Below are positions 43,596-52,154 of a DNA stretch of 56,803 nucleotides, piece by piece. Below the pieces are notes generated by a model, which made no database searches, was not told the origin of the DNA, and saw nothing but the letters and a program-made list of their open reading frames with translations. The stretch lies in contig CAYNHL010000008.1 in NCBI GenBank assembly GCA_964397015.1, forward strand, positions 1-56,803, read 5' to 3'. The DNA comes from MADRE2 sp964397015 (GTDB taxonomy: Bacteria > Desulfobacterota > Desulfobacteria > Desulfobacterales > Desulfobacteraceae). The position numbers and the translations under genes were made by a program. Within the stretch, counting starts at the first letter, position 1, and each line of letters opens with the position of its first letter.

Positions 43596-44873
43596 ATGAC
43601 GATTATGAAATTCAATTTTTTGATAAACCGGCACATTGAAAAATATCTGCCGCCAGATTCCAGAAAAAGAATTGTCATCCTGACCGGTGCCAGGCAAACA
43701 GGGAAAACAACACTGGTCAAATCAAGGTATTGTGAGTTGACTTATTTGAATCTTGATGCAGCCGAATACAGGGATATCGTAAGCCAGACCTCTTCTCTGG
43801 CCTGGCATCGTGTCTTCGGACCTGCGGTTATCGACGAAGCACAAAAAGAACCGGCTGTTTTTGAAAAAATCAAATTTGCCTATGATGCCGGAGATATCTC
43901 TTTTTCCGTTTTAACAGGCTCAAGCCAGATACTTCTGTTGAAAAACATCCGGGAGACCATGGCGGGAAGGGCCTTCATATTTGAGCTTTGGCCGTTGCTT
44001 CAGTCTGAACTTCACAAGGTTGCCGCGAAGCAGGCGCCATGTATCCCGCTGCTTCAGGAAATCATTGTTCGATCCGATTTATCCGGGATGTTGGCACAGA
44101 TACAGCCTATCCTGTTCGGAACTGCGGAAATCGATTCCATCGAAACGGAACAGCACCTTCTTCAGTGGGGCGGTATGCCCGGTCTGTTGCCGTTGTCAAA
44201 AAACGAGCGATGGAAGTGGCTGAAAGATTACTGCTATCTTTATCTGGAGCGGGACCTCGGGGACCTGGCCAAACTGGATGATCTAAGGCCGTTTCGGAAG
44301 TTTCAGCAACTGGCGGCTTTAAGATCAGGCAAACTGTTGAACTACTCTGAACTGGCACGTGATACAGGGGTCAGCGTTGATACTGCCAGACGCTATCTTG
44401 AGTACCTGAAGATATCCTATCAATCTATTACGTTGCAGCCGTTTTACCGAAACCTGACAAGCAGGGTGATTAAATCCCCCAAGCTGTACTGGCTGGATGT
44501 AGGAATACTCAGACAGCTGTCAGGGTTCAAAGAAGGGTTGACCGGCGAATTGTACGAGACCATGGTGGTAAGCGAGATTTACAAATGGGTGAAGACATCT
44601 CAGACTGAAACCGACATCTATTTTTACAGGACCCAATCCGGTATGGAGCTGGATTTGCTGTTGAAGACAGATACAGGATATATCGGTATGGAGATTAAAT
44701 CACGCGAAACTGTTGTAAAAAAGGACTGGCGAATCATGGGCAGAATTGCCCGGGAGCTGGCAGATGAATGGAAGGGCGGAATCGTCGTTTACAGAGGCAA
44801 TCAAATTTATCGTCTTGATGCCGGTTTGAGTATCTGGGCCGTCCCGTCCCGGAGACTTTTTCAGTCTGGCTAA
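43596..44873 (+). CDS. AAA-type ATPase with DUF4143 domain
   Basis: A 425-residue protein. Walker A is GARQTGKTT near residues 30-38, Walker B is PAVIDEAQK near 87, and sensor GSSQILLLKNI follows. The DUF4143 domain (about 200-370) has ERDLGDLAKLDDLRPFRKF, GVSVDTARRYLEYLK and the PD-(D/E)XK-like FYRTQSGMELDLLLK. Such ATPases are frequent in accessory regions; the second, truncated copy is at 52.7-53.06 kb. Role unproven; a link to conflict systems has been suggested. Confidence 0.9.
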   Translation: MTIMKFNFLINRHIEKYLPPDSRKRIVILTGARQTGKTTLVKSRYCELTYLNLDAAEYRDIVSQTSSLAWHRVFGPAVIDEAQKEPAVFEKIKFAYDAGDISFSVLTGSSQILLLKNIRETMAGRAFIFELWPLLQSELHKVAAKQAPCIPLLQEIIVRSDLSGMLAQIQPILFGTAEIDSIETEQHLLQWGGMPGLLPLSKNERWKWLKDYCYLYLERDLGDLAKLDDLRPFRKFQQLAALRSGKLLNYSELARDTGVSVDTARRYLEYLKISYQSITLQPFYRNLTSRVIKSPKLYWLDVGILRQLSGFKEGLTGELYETMVVSEIYKWVKTSQTETDIYFYRTQSGMELDLLLKTDTGYIGMEIKSRETVVKKDWRIMGRIARELADEWKGGIVVYRGNQIYRLDAGLSIWAVPSRRLFQSG

Positions 44874-44891
44874 AAAGCGTCGCACAGAATT

Positions 44892-45270
44892 TTAGCCCTC
44901 ACGGGAGCCGCTATGCCCTGATCTGTAAAAAAGAACAATCAGCATCCCGGTGCCTGCAGAAAATATTCCGGCCAGATACATTCCAATGGACAACTTTTTG
45001 TTGTGGACCTTTCTTCGAACCCGGTTAAAATAGATCACGATCACCAGGAGCATCAGAAAGGGACCCAGGAAAGAGGAGGCATCCGTCAGGGTCTGAAAAA
45101 GGGATGTCAGGATGCCAGCATCCCTTATCATGAAGAGATGGGCGGCACCAAAGATCAGTACCAGAGCCAGGGATGAACCGATCGGCCATGAATCCGACAT
45201 GCCCAGCCGTCCGGGGGGCGTTGCCATTGGCAAAATTATGGCTGATATCCCCGGTGTGGCAGTCGATGCA
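44892..45270 (-). pseudogene. Decayed membrane-bound cytochrome gene (NapC/NrfH-like fragment)
   Basis: On the minus strand a haem-binding CIDCH motif is encoded at 45270-45256 inside the segment GYLAGHQQAGLTCIDCHTG, followed by ISHNFANGNAP. After a frame change, about 105 residues of membrane sequence (44892-45233) follow, ending near KKLSIGMYLAGIFSAGTG. NapC/NirT proteins have CxDCHxGIAH. No complete reading frame exists, and 45271-45507 upstream holds no recognisable gene. A second related membrane fragment lies near 46.45-46.59 kb. Confidence 0.45.
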
Positions 45271-45507
45271 GGTTAATCCTGCCTGCTGGTGACCTGCCAG
45301 ATACCCGATGCGGTATCTAATGAAAACCCATCGCTTAGCGGCAGTTCTGCATGTGCAGACGGGGAAGGAAAAGAGGCCGGAGACCAGGCCATTATCAACG
45401 CCCGGATCCAGAAAATGGAACTGGTTTACCACAGGATTCTTTTCTCCGAAACAGAAAGTGACACCCCGGGCATGGCCACGCTGGCTTGATCCTTAATTAT
45501 TGCATAA

Positions 45508-45897
45508 TTATATTGAAGGCGGATATTCCAGCAGGTCCAATTGTTCAATAAACCTGTAATCTTTCTGGTTTTTCGAAATCAGCTGGGTGCCGTTGACAAT
45601 GGCTGTTGCAGCAATCAGAGCATCGGCTATCAGCAGCCCATGGCTCAGACGATAAGTTTTCAGCAGTTCTGTTGCAGTATCAGAAATTCGATTGTCCAGA
45701 CTGAGGATCTCAAACCGCTGGAAAAAATTTTCCAGCAAAGTGAGCTCTTTTTTGTTCCGGCACCCGATTATCATCTCCATTTATGTGACAACGCTGATAG
45801 CCAGCAATGACTTATCTTCGATCTGCTGAAGGCAGTTGACAGCATCTTCAACAGAATGGGCGGCATCGATAAGGATATCAGTATCGACGACAATCAT
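45508..45897 (-). pseudogene. PIN-domain (VapC-like) toxin with an in-frame stop
   Basis: ATG at 45897 starts a 129-codon PIN-domain gene: MIVVDTDILIDAAHS with the first catalytic Asp pair, then TAA at codon 39 (45783-45781), then MEMIIGCRNKKELTLLENF, ISDTATELLKTYRLSHG, IADALIAATAIV and the end. The stop is in the same frame and stands where PIN relatives commonly have CAA or another sense codon, so one base change (C to T) would explain it. The downstream ATG at 45780 could only make a fragment without the first active-site Asp. It follows its antitoxin gene by one base. Confidence 0.8.
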
Positions 45898-45898
45898 A

Positions 45899-46138
45899 TC
45901 AGCTTCGACCCCATTCTGCGGCTCTGGTGTTTCGAACCCATTGGCTGCTGTCCTTCATTTCCTCTCTGTCTTCCCAGATCCCAATAAACGGTTCACTGGC
46001 AATTTTATCTCTGACCTCCTTTTTCACCGGGCGTTTTTTTTTGTACAGATTTTTTAAAAACGATACAAAATCAAATACCTGTCGTTGGGCCTCCGGCGGC
46101 AGGGTGGCAATATCATTACTTATGTTCCGTACTTCCAT
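45899..46138 (-). CDS. DUF2281/VapB-type antitoxin
   Basis: A 79-residue protein opening MEVRNISNDIATLPPEAQRQ, then VFDFVSFLKNLYKKK, and ending with EPFIGIWEDREEMKDSSQWV. This is the standard antitoxin that precedes PIN toxins. The frame is intact, unlike the toxin directly downstream. Confidence 0.85.
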   Translation of the reverse strand: MEVRNISNDIATLPPEAQRQVFDFVSFLKNLYKKKRPVKKEVRDKIASEPFIGIWEDREEMKDSSQWVRNTRAAEWGRS

Positions 46139-46142
46139 TTTT

Positions 46143-46425
46143 TCATCTCGCTGCTAATTGGTTGAAACCACTTCGTCCTGATAATCTCCAATATACCCTT
46201 TTTTTCAATATATGCAAATAGGGATAGGGATAGGGCTTTCTGTCTTTTGATGTATAGACCACTTTGGCAACACCATCTGTTGAGTCTTTTGCCGGAACAT
46301 AGACCATTCGTTCCTGGGAAAAACAGGCCCGGTTAATGTACCGGGCCAGGTTGCCAAGACCGGTTTTGTCAGAAGGTGTTATCCTGTCACCGATATAAAC
46401 ATGGAAACACCCGGGAAATGGTATG
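46143..46425 (-). mobile_element. IS91-family transposase remnant (C-terminal part)
   Basis: An open minus-strand segment without a start encodes YIGDRITPSDKTGLGNLARY and NRACFSQERMVYVPAKDS then DGVAKVVYTSKD, which matches the conserved region of IS91-type Y2 transposases. The N-terminal HUH domain and the following conserved GYYSN part are missing. It ends at TGA 46145-46143, next to the antitoxin start. Confidence 0.7.
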
Positions 46426-46449
46426 CTACCTGATGTCCCTCTGAGTGGG

Positions 46450-46590
46450 ATGACAATAAAAAAGAAAAATCAGCACCCCGGTGACCCCCACGGCAGAAAT
46501 ACCGTGAATGATTGAAATGATGAACATGGCAATGGTATCCGACGGCCACCCGAGCCACAGCAAAAGACCGGTGCCTGCGGAATATCCCTA
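46450..46590 (-). pseudogene. Membrane protein fragment
   Basis: One minus-strand frame reads YSAGTGLLLWLGWPSDTIAM followed by a second hydrophobic helix, without a start. It resembles the end of the decayed cytochrome-associated membrane gene at 44.9 kb in composition. The two loci share a GATCAGCA/CCCGGTG-like stretch, so they may be copies of one gene. Confidence 0.3.
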
Positions 46591-46824
46591 TGCCGGCAAC
46601 AATAATCTCCGTTTGACTATGAAAACAATATCCGGTCCGTTCTGAAATTTAGGAAAGCTGGGGCAGATGACAATGTCAAAATCACCCGCTCCAATCAGCC
46701 GGTTGATGTCGGAAACACTTGAATTGAAAGAATGCAGCTCAAATTCAGTCTCTTTAAGAAAAGACTGATAAACGGAAACGGAAAGAACAGCCCTTGAATC
46801 TTCAATAACCGCTAATTTTATCAT
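46588..46824 (-). pseudogene. Truncated response-regulator receiver domain
   Basis: The frame opens MIKLAVIEDSRAVLSVSVYQ with the acidic pocket of a receiver domain and continues to FDIVICPSFPKFQNGPDIVF, where the phosphorylation Asp is expected; after that the reading ends within a few residues. Only the first half of a CheY-like domain is left. Confidence 0.5.
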
Positions 46825-46947
46825 GACCTGAATCGTTATCAATCCGTGAACGATTTGTAAAGGCTGCGGGAATAGAAGTTATTTTTTTCCGGGCCGGATC
46901 AAAGAAAACAATCCCTGTTTTGGCGGTTAAAACCGGGCCATGAAATC

Positions 46948-47493
46948 CTATTTGAAAGAACGGCTGAAAAGATCATTTATTGCTGCTTTCCCTTCTTCTG
47001 AAAGATTCCGGGTTCCGGTTCCGCAAAAGGTTTTATGGGAAATAACAGGTGTGTCTTCTGTCCAGTCACTTTCTTTCCAGGTATACCATTTGTTGGTTCC
47101 CTGATCAAACACACTGACCGGCCGGTTGAAAAATTTAGCCAGCTCCACCCCCCATCCGGTGCCGCCTTTAACTGTTTTATCCTCCTGGATCCAGCCGACT
47201 GCAAATACCTGATACCCCTTGTTTACCATATGAAAAATCACCTGGAACACCTTTCGGATTTTATCGGCCGGGGAATATCTCCTGCCCATCCGTTCGGATA
47301 CGATTTCCATACTGATATCCCCTTTTTTTAATTCAGCGTCACTGAGGATGGTGATGTTTTTATCCCGGGAACAGGTATGTCCTTCAAATGAGAAATTGAT
47401 TTCATTGATTCCATGGGCCTGTGCCTGTTCCCCGAAGGTTTCTTCCGCCCCTTTAAGCCCGCCGCTGTAAAAACTGTATTCATTGCTGTTCAT
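46948..47493 (-). CDS. SLOG-like nucleotide-binding family protein
   Basis: A 181-residue protein. It opens YSFYSGGLKGAEETFGEQAQ, like the SGGAxGAD motif of SLOG (YpsA/DprA-related) proteins, and the second half has QVFAVGWIQEDKTVKGGTGW and GVELAKFFNRPVSVFD, typical of the rest of that fold. SLOG proteins bind nucleotides or signalling dinucleotides and occur often in conflict systems and phages. AGGAG precedes the ATG. It stands alone on the minus strand among remnants. The exact subfamily is unclear. Confidence 0.6.
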   Translation of the reverse strand: MNSNEYSFYSGGLKGAEETFGEQAQAHGINEINFSFEGHTCSRDKNITILSDAELKKGDISMEIVSERMGRRYSPADKIRKVFQVIFHMVNKGYQVFAVGWIQEDKTVKGGTGWGVELAKFFNRPVSVFDQGTNKWYTWKESDWTEDTPVISHKTFCGTGTRNLSEEGKAAINDLFSRSFK

Positions 47494-47596
47494 TGCTGCT
47501 TCTCCTGTTTTAATACCTTCAGATGGGTAAAAAGATTAAAATAAATTAGGTGGTAGCCGGATGAAATAAACCCAGTGACGGTTCTCCAAAAAAAAT

Positions 47597-47860
47597 ATGG
47601 AAAAATCTAATCCGACAATAATAGATCATACCGGGTTTATTGTAAAGTTAGAAAAATTACAGAATGATTCCAGCCAGCCCAATTTCTATTTATTGGTTTT
47701 GTTCTGCCTGCATGGAACCGGAGAGAAAATGAAGAACACCAATTTTGCCCTGCTGCTGGAAAATATCAGTCCGGAAGGGTTGCTGTTGACGTTGGGTCTG
47801 TTATTAATGGGGATTAGTTTTGGATCCCATGCGTTCTACAAGGAGAAAAGTGGAACTTGA
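47597..47860 (+). CDS. Possible small single-span membrane protein
   Basis: An 87-residue frame with a hydrophobic segment ISPEGLLLTLGLLLMGISFG near its end. There is no clear ribosome site, and its end overlaps the next antitoxin gene in another frame. It may be a real small protein, a shorter one from ATG 47729, or chance. The gap 47494-47828 holds nothing else I can support. Confidence 0.3.
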   Translation: MEKSNPTIIDHTGFIVKLEKLQNDSSQPNFYLLVLFCLHGTGEKMKNTNFALLLENISPEGLLLTLGLLLMGISFGSHAFYKEKSGT

Positions 47861-47960
47861 AAGTCTGAGAAAATCCGCTGAATTACATTCTGAAATTTAT
47901 TCTGAAGATGATGAGCTAAAAGAACTGACCGAAACGGCATTCAATGGATGGCCGGAATGA
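47829..47960 (+). CDS. Short antitoxin preceding MazF-like toxin
   Basis: A 43-residue reading frame, MRSTRRKVELESLRKSAEL then SEDDELKELTETAFNGWPE, ends with TGA 47958-47960 overlapping the ATG of the toxin (ATGA). The acidic, hydrophobic tail is like the toxin-binding tail of small MazE-type antitoxins. No DNA-binding domain is left in this short form, unless the true start lies upstream. Confidence 0.6.
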   Translation: MRSTRRKVELESLRKSAELHSEIYSEDDELKELTETAFNGWPE

Positions 47961-48286
47961 CAGTGCTGAAAAGGAGTATGATCATTGACGTCAATCTTGA
48001 TCCGGCAAAAGGTTCAGAAATTGGAAAAATCAGACCTTGTGTCGTTGTGACGAACGACATTTATAACGAAAGAGTCCCTGTTATCCAGATCGTTCCGATT
48101 ACTGAATGGAGTGAAAAAAAAGCCCGGATAAAAACCAATGTTGTAATTTTTCCTTCCCCCGATAATGGGTTAGCAAAAAAATCGATAGCAGACTGTTTGC
48201 AGGCACGTCCAATAGATCATCATCAGCGATTGGTCAAAATCCGGGGGATTGAAGAGAAATATGCGGAGATTTCCCTTTGTGGATAA
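47957..48286 (+). CDS. MazF/PemK-type endoribonuclease toxin
   Basis: A 109-residue toxin, MTVLKRSMIIDVNLDPAKGS then EIGKIRPCVVVTND, with the family pattern of a beta-barrel RNase that cuts mRNA. VVIFPSPDNGLAKKSIADC and QARPIDHHQRL are the later conserved parts. The frame is intact. ATG 47957 overlaps the antitoxin stop and is preferred over 47948. Confidence 0.85.
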   Translation: MTVLKRSMIIDVNLDPAKGSEIGKIRPCVVVTNDIYNERVPVIQIVPITEWSEKKARIKTNVVIFPSPDNGLAKKSIADCLQARPIDHHQRLVKIRGIEEKYAEISLCG

Positions 48287-48457
48287 AATTCGATTATTAT
48301 TGGACATTGATTTACAAATATTGAAATATGGTGAATATTCGATTAAGATTCAAAAAGAAACCGCGCAAGAAGCTGTGGAGATTAAAAATGTTTAACAAGG
48401 CAGATGTACCCAGGCTGGATAAAACGGTGATATTATAAACCATTGTGGAGGTTAAAA
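48287..48457 (+). other. Short gap between toxin-antitoxin modules
   Basis: A GTG at 48279 opens a 38-residue frame with QILKYGEYSIKIQKETAQEA, overlapping the MazF end; there is no ribosome site. GTGGAGATTAAAAATG near 48382 and GTGGAGGTTAAAAATG near 48445 are near-copies, so the second antitoxin leader may have been duplicated. Confidence 0.35.
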
Positions 48458-48670
48458 ATGACCAATACAGATCACATTCTCAAGGAAGCATCAATTTTAA
48501 GGCCCTTCGAAAAGGCTCAACTCATTGATCAGCTTATATCAACTCTTGATGAACCCGATAAGAAAATGGATGAATTATGGGCGAAAGAGGCCGAGAATAG
48601 GATTGAAGCCTATGACTGTGGAAAACTCAAGGCGGTATCTTTAGAAGAGGTCCTTCAAAAATATAGGTAG
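48458..48670 (+). CDS. Addiction-module antitoxin (RelB-like, putative)
   Basis: A 70-residue protein, MTNTDHILKEASILRPFEKA then QLIDQLISTLDEPDKKMD, ending in AVSLEEVLQKYR, the usual form of addiction-module proteins that pair with RelE/ParE toxins. ATG 48458 follows GGAGG. The toxin gene next to it is frameshifted. Confidence 0.8.
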   Translation: MTNTDHILKEASILRPFEKAQLIDQLISTLDEPDKKMDELWAKEAENRIEAYDCGKLKAVSLEEVLQKYR

Positions 48671-48678
48671 AATCCAGA

Positions 48679-48964
48679 ATGAAGATAAATTTTCTCAACA
48701 TCGCCCAGAAGGAGTTATGCCATTGAATACTACAATTTCGAGGTGGCTGGGCTTGGAGATACCTTCCTGGCTGAAGTTTTGAATGCGTTGGATAGGATCG
48801 GCCGATTTCCTGAGGCATGGCACCCATGCTCAAAAAGAACAAGGCGTTGTCAAACTCGACGTTTCCCATACGGAATTCTTTATCAAATACGAGAAAAAGA
48901 AATTCTGATTGTTGCGGTTGCGAATCTTCATCGAAAGCCAGATTATTGGAAAGATCGAATATAA
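48679..48964 (+). pseudogene. Frameshifted RelE/ParE-family toxin
   Basis: ATG 48679 begins MKINFLNIAQKELCH and stops at 48724. From 48719 another frame continues as AIEYYNFEVAGLGDTFLAEV, NALDRIGRFPEAW, RRFPYGILYQI and ends at 48964 with HRKPDYWKDRI. Joined, the two give a standard RelE-like toxin of about 95 residues, so a small insertion or deletion near 48717-48720 has broken it. Confidence 0.8.
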
Positions 48965-49201
48965 AAAAAAGCCGCTGCCGGGGATAATGATTTCTTGACA
49001 GGGCTTTGTCCTTTCTTTAATATGCTTGTCAGTAAGTCCAAAGGGATAGGATGACGAAGCCGGAACCCTGCAGTTTCAAGCATTTAAGATGAACAAACAC
49101 AACCTGGTTAACTTTTAGATTGAAGTTAACTGATGGTTCTTTCACTCTTTTAGGAGAGTGCTATTAAAAAAACTTATCCTTTTCTCCTTCAGCTGCCAAT
49201 A
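48965..49201. other. Gap without recognised gene
   Basis: This 237-bp stretch lies between the broken toxin and the end of the TOTE gene, which is read from the other side. I see no reading frame with family resemblance and no clear hairpin with U-run. Confidence 0.5.
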
Positions 49202-49348
49202 CTATTTATCCTCAATGGTTTCGGTTAATTCATGTGCAATGCTGGTGCTTTCAAGGCGCATGATACTCTCTTCAGAATGGCCAAAACTTAAAAGGTTAAT
49301 ACTGCCATACCAAGTGATCTTATCATCGATGATGGCGAATTTTTGATT
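49202..49348 (-). pseudogene. Out-of-frame end of the TOTE phospholipase-D domain
   Basis: In the frame shifted from the main gene the sequence reads NQKFAIIDDKITWYGSINLL and SFGHSEESIMRLEST up to TAG 49204-49202, the usual end of single-HKD nuclease domains. The first residue of HxKxxxxD is Asn here and the join falls in the repeat-prone ATCAA/ATTCAT context, so a small deletion that removed the catalytic His is likely. Sequencing error is the alternative. Confidence 0.75.
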
Positions 49349-52133
49349 TAAATATCAAACGTATACCTGCTTTATCAACCTTTGAAAAAATATCTTCCAA
49401 TGAAGCTTGACGATCTTTTTTAAATTCATCAACGGGCCTCGTAATAATTATTATTTCCACCTGCTTTTTCAAGATTTCACTAAAATGATCCATCATTTGG
49501 AGAATCCGCTTTTGAGTAACAAACGGACTGATTATCAACAGACGTTTTGATGCACTGTCTATGTCCTGCAAATAAACTGGGAAAAAACTGTCTTTATTGA
49601 AAATGATATTGGTTGGTGCGTCAGGCAACGTTGCCACTTTTATTTTGTAACCGATTGCGGCATACCCTTTAAGTCTTTTCCCGTACATTTTTTCGAGCAT
49701 TTTCACATGAAGATCAACATAATCATATATCTGCACATCTTTTTTAGGCTCAAATAAACGGTGCAACCTGCCTGCGTATTGCTGAATGGTCCCTTTCCAG
49801 GAGATGGGCATGGCCAAAAATAATGTGTCAAGGCGGGCCTCGTCAAAGCCCTCTCCAATATAGCTGCCTGTCGCAATCAGGACAAATGATTCTGTATCAG
49901 GTATAGAATCGATTTCTCCCATTATTTTAGCGGTTTTTTTAACTCCCATGCCACCTTTGAGGCAGATAATGTTCGGGATCTCTTTTCTGATCTTTTTTGC
50001 CAATTCATCGATATGGGAAATACGATCTGTTAAAATTAAAGAATTTCGTCCTTTATTATAGCACTCTATAACATCATCTATGATCAATTGGTTTCTGATT
50101 TCATCTGATATAAGATTGGATTTGATTTCCTGAATGGTGGGTTCAACACGATCTTTGTTATGGATAATTTTAAAGGACGTAAATCTTGGAATCAGATAGT
50201 GTTCAAAAGGTCTTTTTTCAGCCTGCTTTTTTGCATCCACTGAAAATCGAATAGGCCCACAGTAAAAAAAGATTATTGGATGATGCCCATCTGACCGGTA
50301 AGGCGTAGCTGTTAGCCCATAGATATATTTTGCTGTTGCATGCTTGAAAATTTGTTCAAAAGTAACCGCTGGAACATGATGACATTCATCCACTATAATC
50401 ATTCCATAATTTTTAATCATTTCCTTGACATCACCATTTATATTCATTGATTGCATAATCGCAATATCAACAATCGAACTCAACCGATCTTTACCGGCGG
50501 CCATATATCCGATTACATTTTGCTCCTTTTTCCGGCCTCTTTTTTTAGGCAGATCCGGCAGTGATTCATTTATAATCAAAAATTGTTCCAGCCTTTCTCT
50601 CCATTGAGAAAGCAGCTGTTGCCTGTGAACGATCACAAGTGTATTCACTTTTCTGGCGCTGATTAATTTGGCCCCGATAACCGTTTTCCCAAATGCTGTT
50701 GTGGCAGATAGTACGCCATTTTCGTATGCCAAAAATGCATCAACAGCTCTCTGTTGCTCCTCTCGCAATGATCCATTGAATTCAATATTAACTTTATTTC
50801 CAGGGTTGGTCTCATCCATATATTCTTGTTTGACTTTGAAATCATTTAGCAAGTGTTTGATATCATCTTCACACCCACGAGGCAGTGCCAGGAAGCTTTC
50901 ATAATCATCAGAACAGGATATGACCCGTGGCTTTCCATATGTTGATATTCTCATGGCTTGGGCTTTGTAAAATGCTGGATTTTTAAAAGCCGCATAGCGT
51001 TTAAGGGTATTCAGTGCCTTTTGACTTAATCCTTTTTTCTCGACGTATAACATACTGGATTTAATAATCGTGACAGTTTTGGGAAAATCATTATCCGTTA
51101 ATTCAACAGCTTGCTTTATCCATGGTTTTGCCATTGATTCATCATCTTTAAGTAACCCCAGGTCATTTCCTTTGCCAAGTTTTTTAATGTATAAAGTCAG
51201 TTCTTCCTCATCCATTTTTTTAATATTTGACAGAAAGCTCCATTGATCCGGGTAGGGAGCAAAGTCTTCGTCAATAAAAACTGAATTCCCTTTATTCCGA
51301 GGAATTTTCTGGAGTGGCAAAGCGATCAGATTGCCAAAACCACCTTTGGGCATGGTATCCTGATTGGGGAATAACCTGTCATAGGAATTGAATGAGATTT
51401 TATGTCGTTTACTCATTGAATGGGTCAAAAGTGACGTTCCAAATTTTCGTGCCAGAACAGCCGGGATCTTATCCTTGAAAAAGAACCATGCATGGCATCC
51501 ATTGCCGGACTGGGATCGTTCTATTGCAACAGGAATTTCAAATTGAAAGCATGTTTCTCGTATAATCGAAATATCTTTCTCCCAGCCCTCCTTATCAAAA
51601 TCAATGGCCAGAAAACAACAGGTTTCATCAAGGTCCATCGGATAAATCCCAATGACAATTCCACCCCTGAGGTGCTTATCTGTTGCCGATTCATTTAAGG
51701 GTGAATATCGTTTTTGCTCACATCCGGAACACTTGATTTTTGGCTTATTGCAGATACCAGGCACCCATTCATTCAAACAAACTGGGCTATATCCGGAAAT
51801 CCCTTTTTTGTTTTGCCATTTTCTCGCATATACATCGCTCCTGCCTTTGAACAGTGATATAAATAGTGAAATTTTTTCATTCGTCAAAGAATACTGATTA
51901 ATAGATTTACCGCCAGATGAGACATCACTTGATGAAGCAACATCAGGCTTTTGATCTAATACTTGCCCCTCTGCTTTTTGAAACAATGATTTTTGAGACA
52001 GCGCCGGCTTTTGGATAGAAATTATGGAGTCTTGCTTAGATTCTAATTTTCGAATCTTTGCTCTGAGATATTCATTCTCTTCAAGAAGTGCATTATATTC
52101 CTTTACAAGTTTATCATATCTATTGTCACTCAT
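49323..52133 (-). CDS. TOTE-type primase-helicase-phospholipase-D conflict protein (C-terminus frameshifted)
   Basis: A 936-residue protein. A coiled coil (about 1-45) leads to a primase-type domain: zinc-binding CNKPKIKCSGC (about 128-138), AEP catalytic AIDFDK (about 170), and SGNGCHAWFFF (about 205), with LFPNQDTMPKGGFGNLIALP (about 255). An SF2 helicase follows with Walker A TTAFGKT (about 480), DECHH (about 575), GLTATPYRSDG and GRLHRLF. The end (about 830-930) begins a phospholipase-D-like nuclease (LLIISPFVTQKRILQMMDHF). The stop at 49325 cuts this domain; its last part is in another frame. TOTE systems are predicted anti-invader or transposon-associated conflict systems. An intact RelE module lies just upstream. 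Confidence 0.85.
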   Translation of the reverse strand: MSDNRYDKLVKEYNALLEENEYLRAKIRKLESKQDSIISIQKPALSQKSLFQKAEGQVLDQKPDVASSSDVSSGGKSINQYSLTNEKISLFISLFKGRSDVYARKWQNKKGISGYSPVCLNEWVPGICNKPKIKCSGCEQKRYSPLNESATDKHLRGGIVIGIYPMDLDETCCFLAIDFDKEGWEKDISIIRETCFQFEIPVAIERSQSGNGCHAWFFFKDKIPAVLARKFGTSLLTHSMSKRHKISFNSYDRLFPNQDTMPKGGFGNLIALPLQKIPRNKGNSVFIDEDFAPYPDQWSFLSNIKKMDEEELTLYIKKLGKGNDLGLLKDDESMAKPWIKQAVELTDNDFPKTVTIIKSSMLYVEKKGLSQKALNTLKRYAAFKNPAFYKAQAMRISTYGKPRVISCSDDYESFLALPRGCEDDIKHLLNDFKVKQEYMDETNPGNKVNIEFNGSLREEQQRAVDAFLAYENGVLSATTAFGKTVIGAKLISARKVNTLVIVHRQQLLSQWRERLEQFLIINESLPDLPKKRGRKKEQNVIGYMAAGKDRLSSIVDIAIMQSMNINGDVKEMIKNYGMIIVDECHHVPAVTFEQIFKHATAKYIYGLTATPYRSDGHHPIIFFYCGPIRFSVDAKKQAEKRPFEHYLIPRFTSFKIIHNKDRVEPTIQEIKSNLISDEIRNQLIIDDVIECYNKGRNSLILTDRISHIDELAKKIRKEIPNIICLKGGMGVKKTAKIMGEIDSIPDTESFVLIATGSYIGEGFDEARLDTLFLAMPISWKGTIQQYAGRLHRLFEPKKDVQIYDYVDLHVKMLEKMYGKRLKGYAAIGYKIKVATLPDAPTNIIFNKDSFFPVYLQDIDSASKRLLIISPFVTQKRILQMMDHFSEILKKQVEIIIITRPVDEFKKDRQASLEDIFSKVDKAGIRLIFKSKIRHHR

Positions 52134-52154
52134 TCGTCAATATAGAAGGATTGA

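Noticed and set aside
45781..45783. Recoding of the in-frame TAA in the PIN gene
   Set aside because: TAA is not used for selenocysteine or pyrrolysine and no recoding structure is evident; nonsense mutation is simpler.
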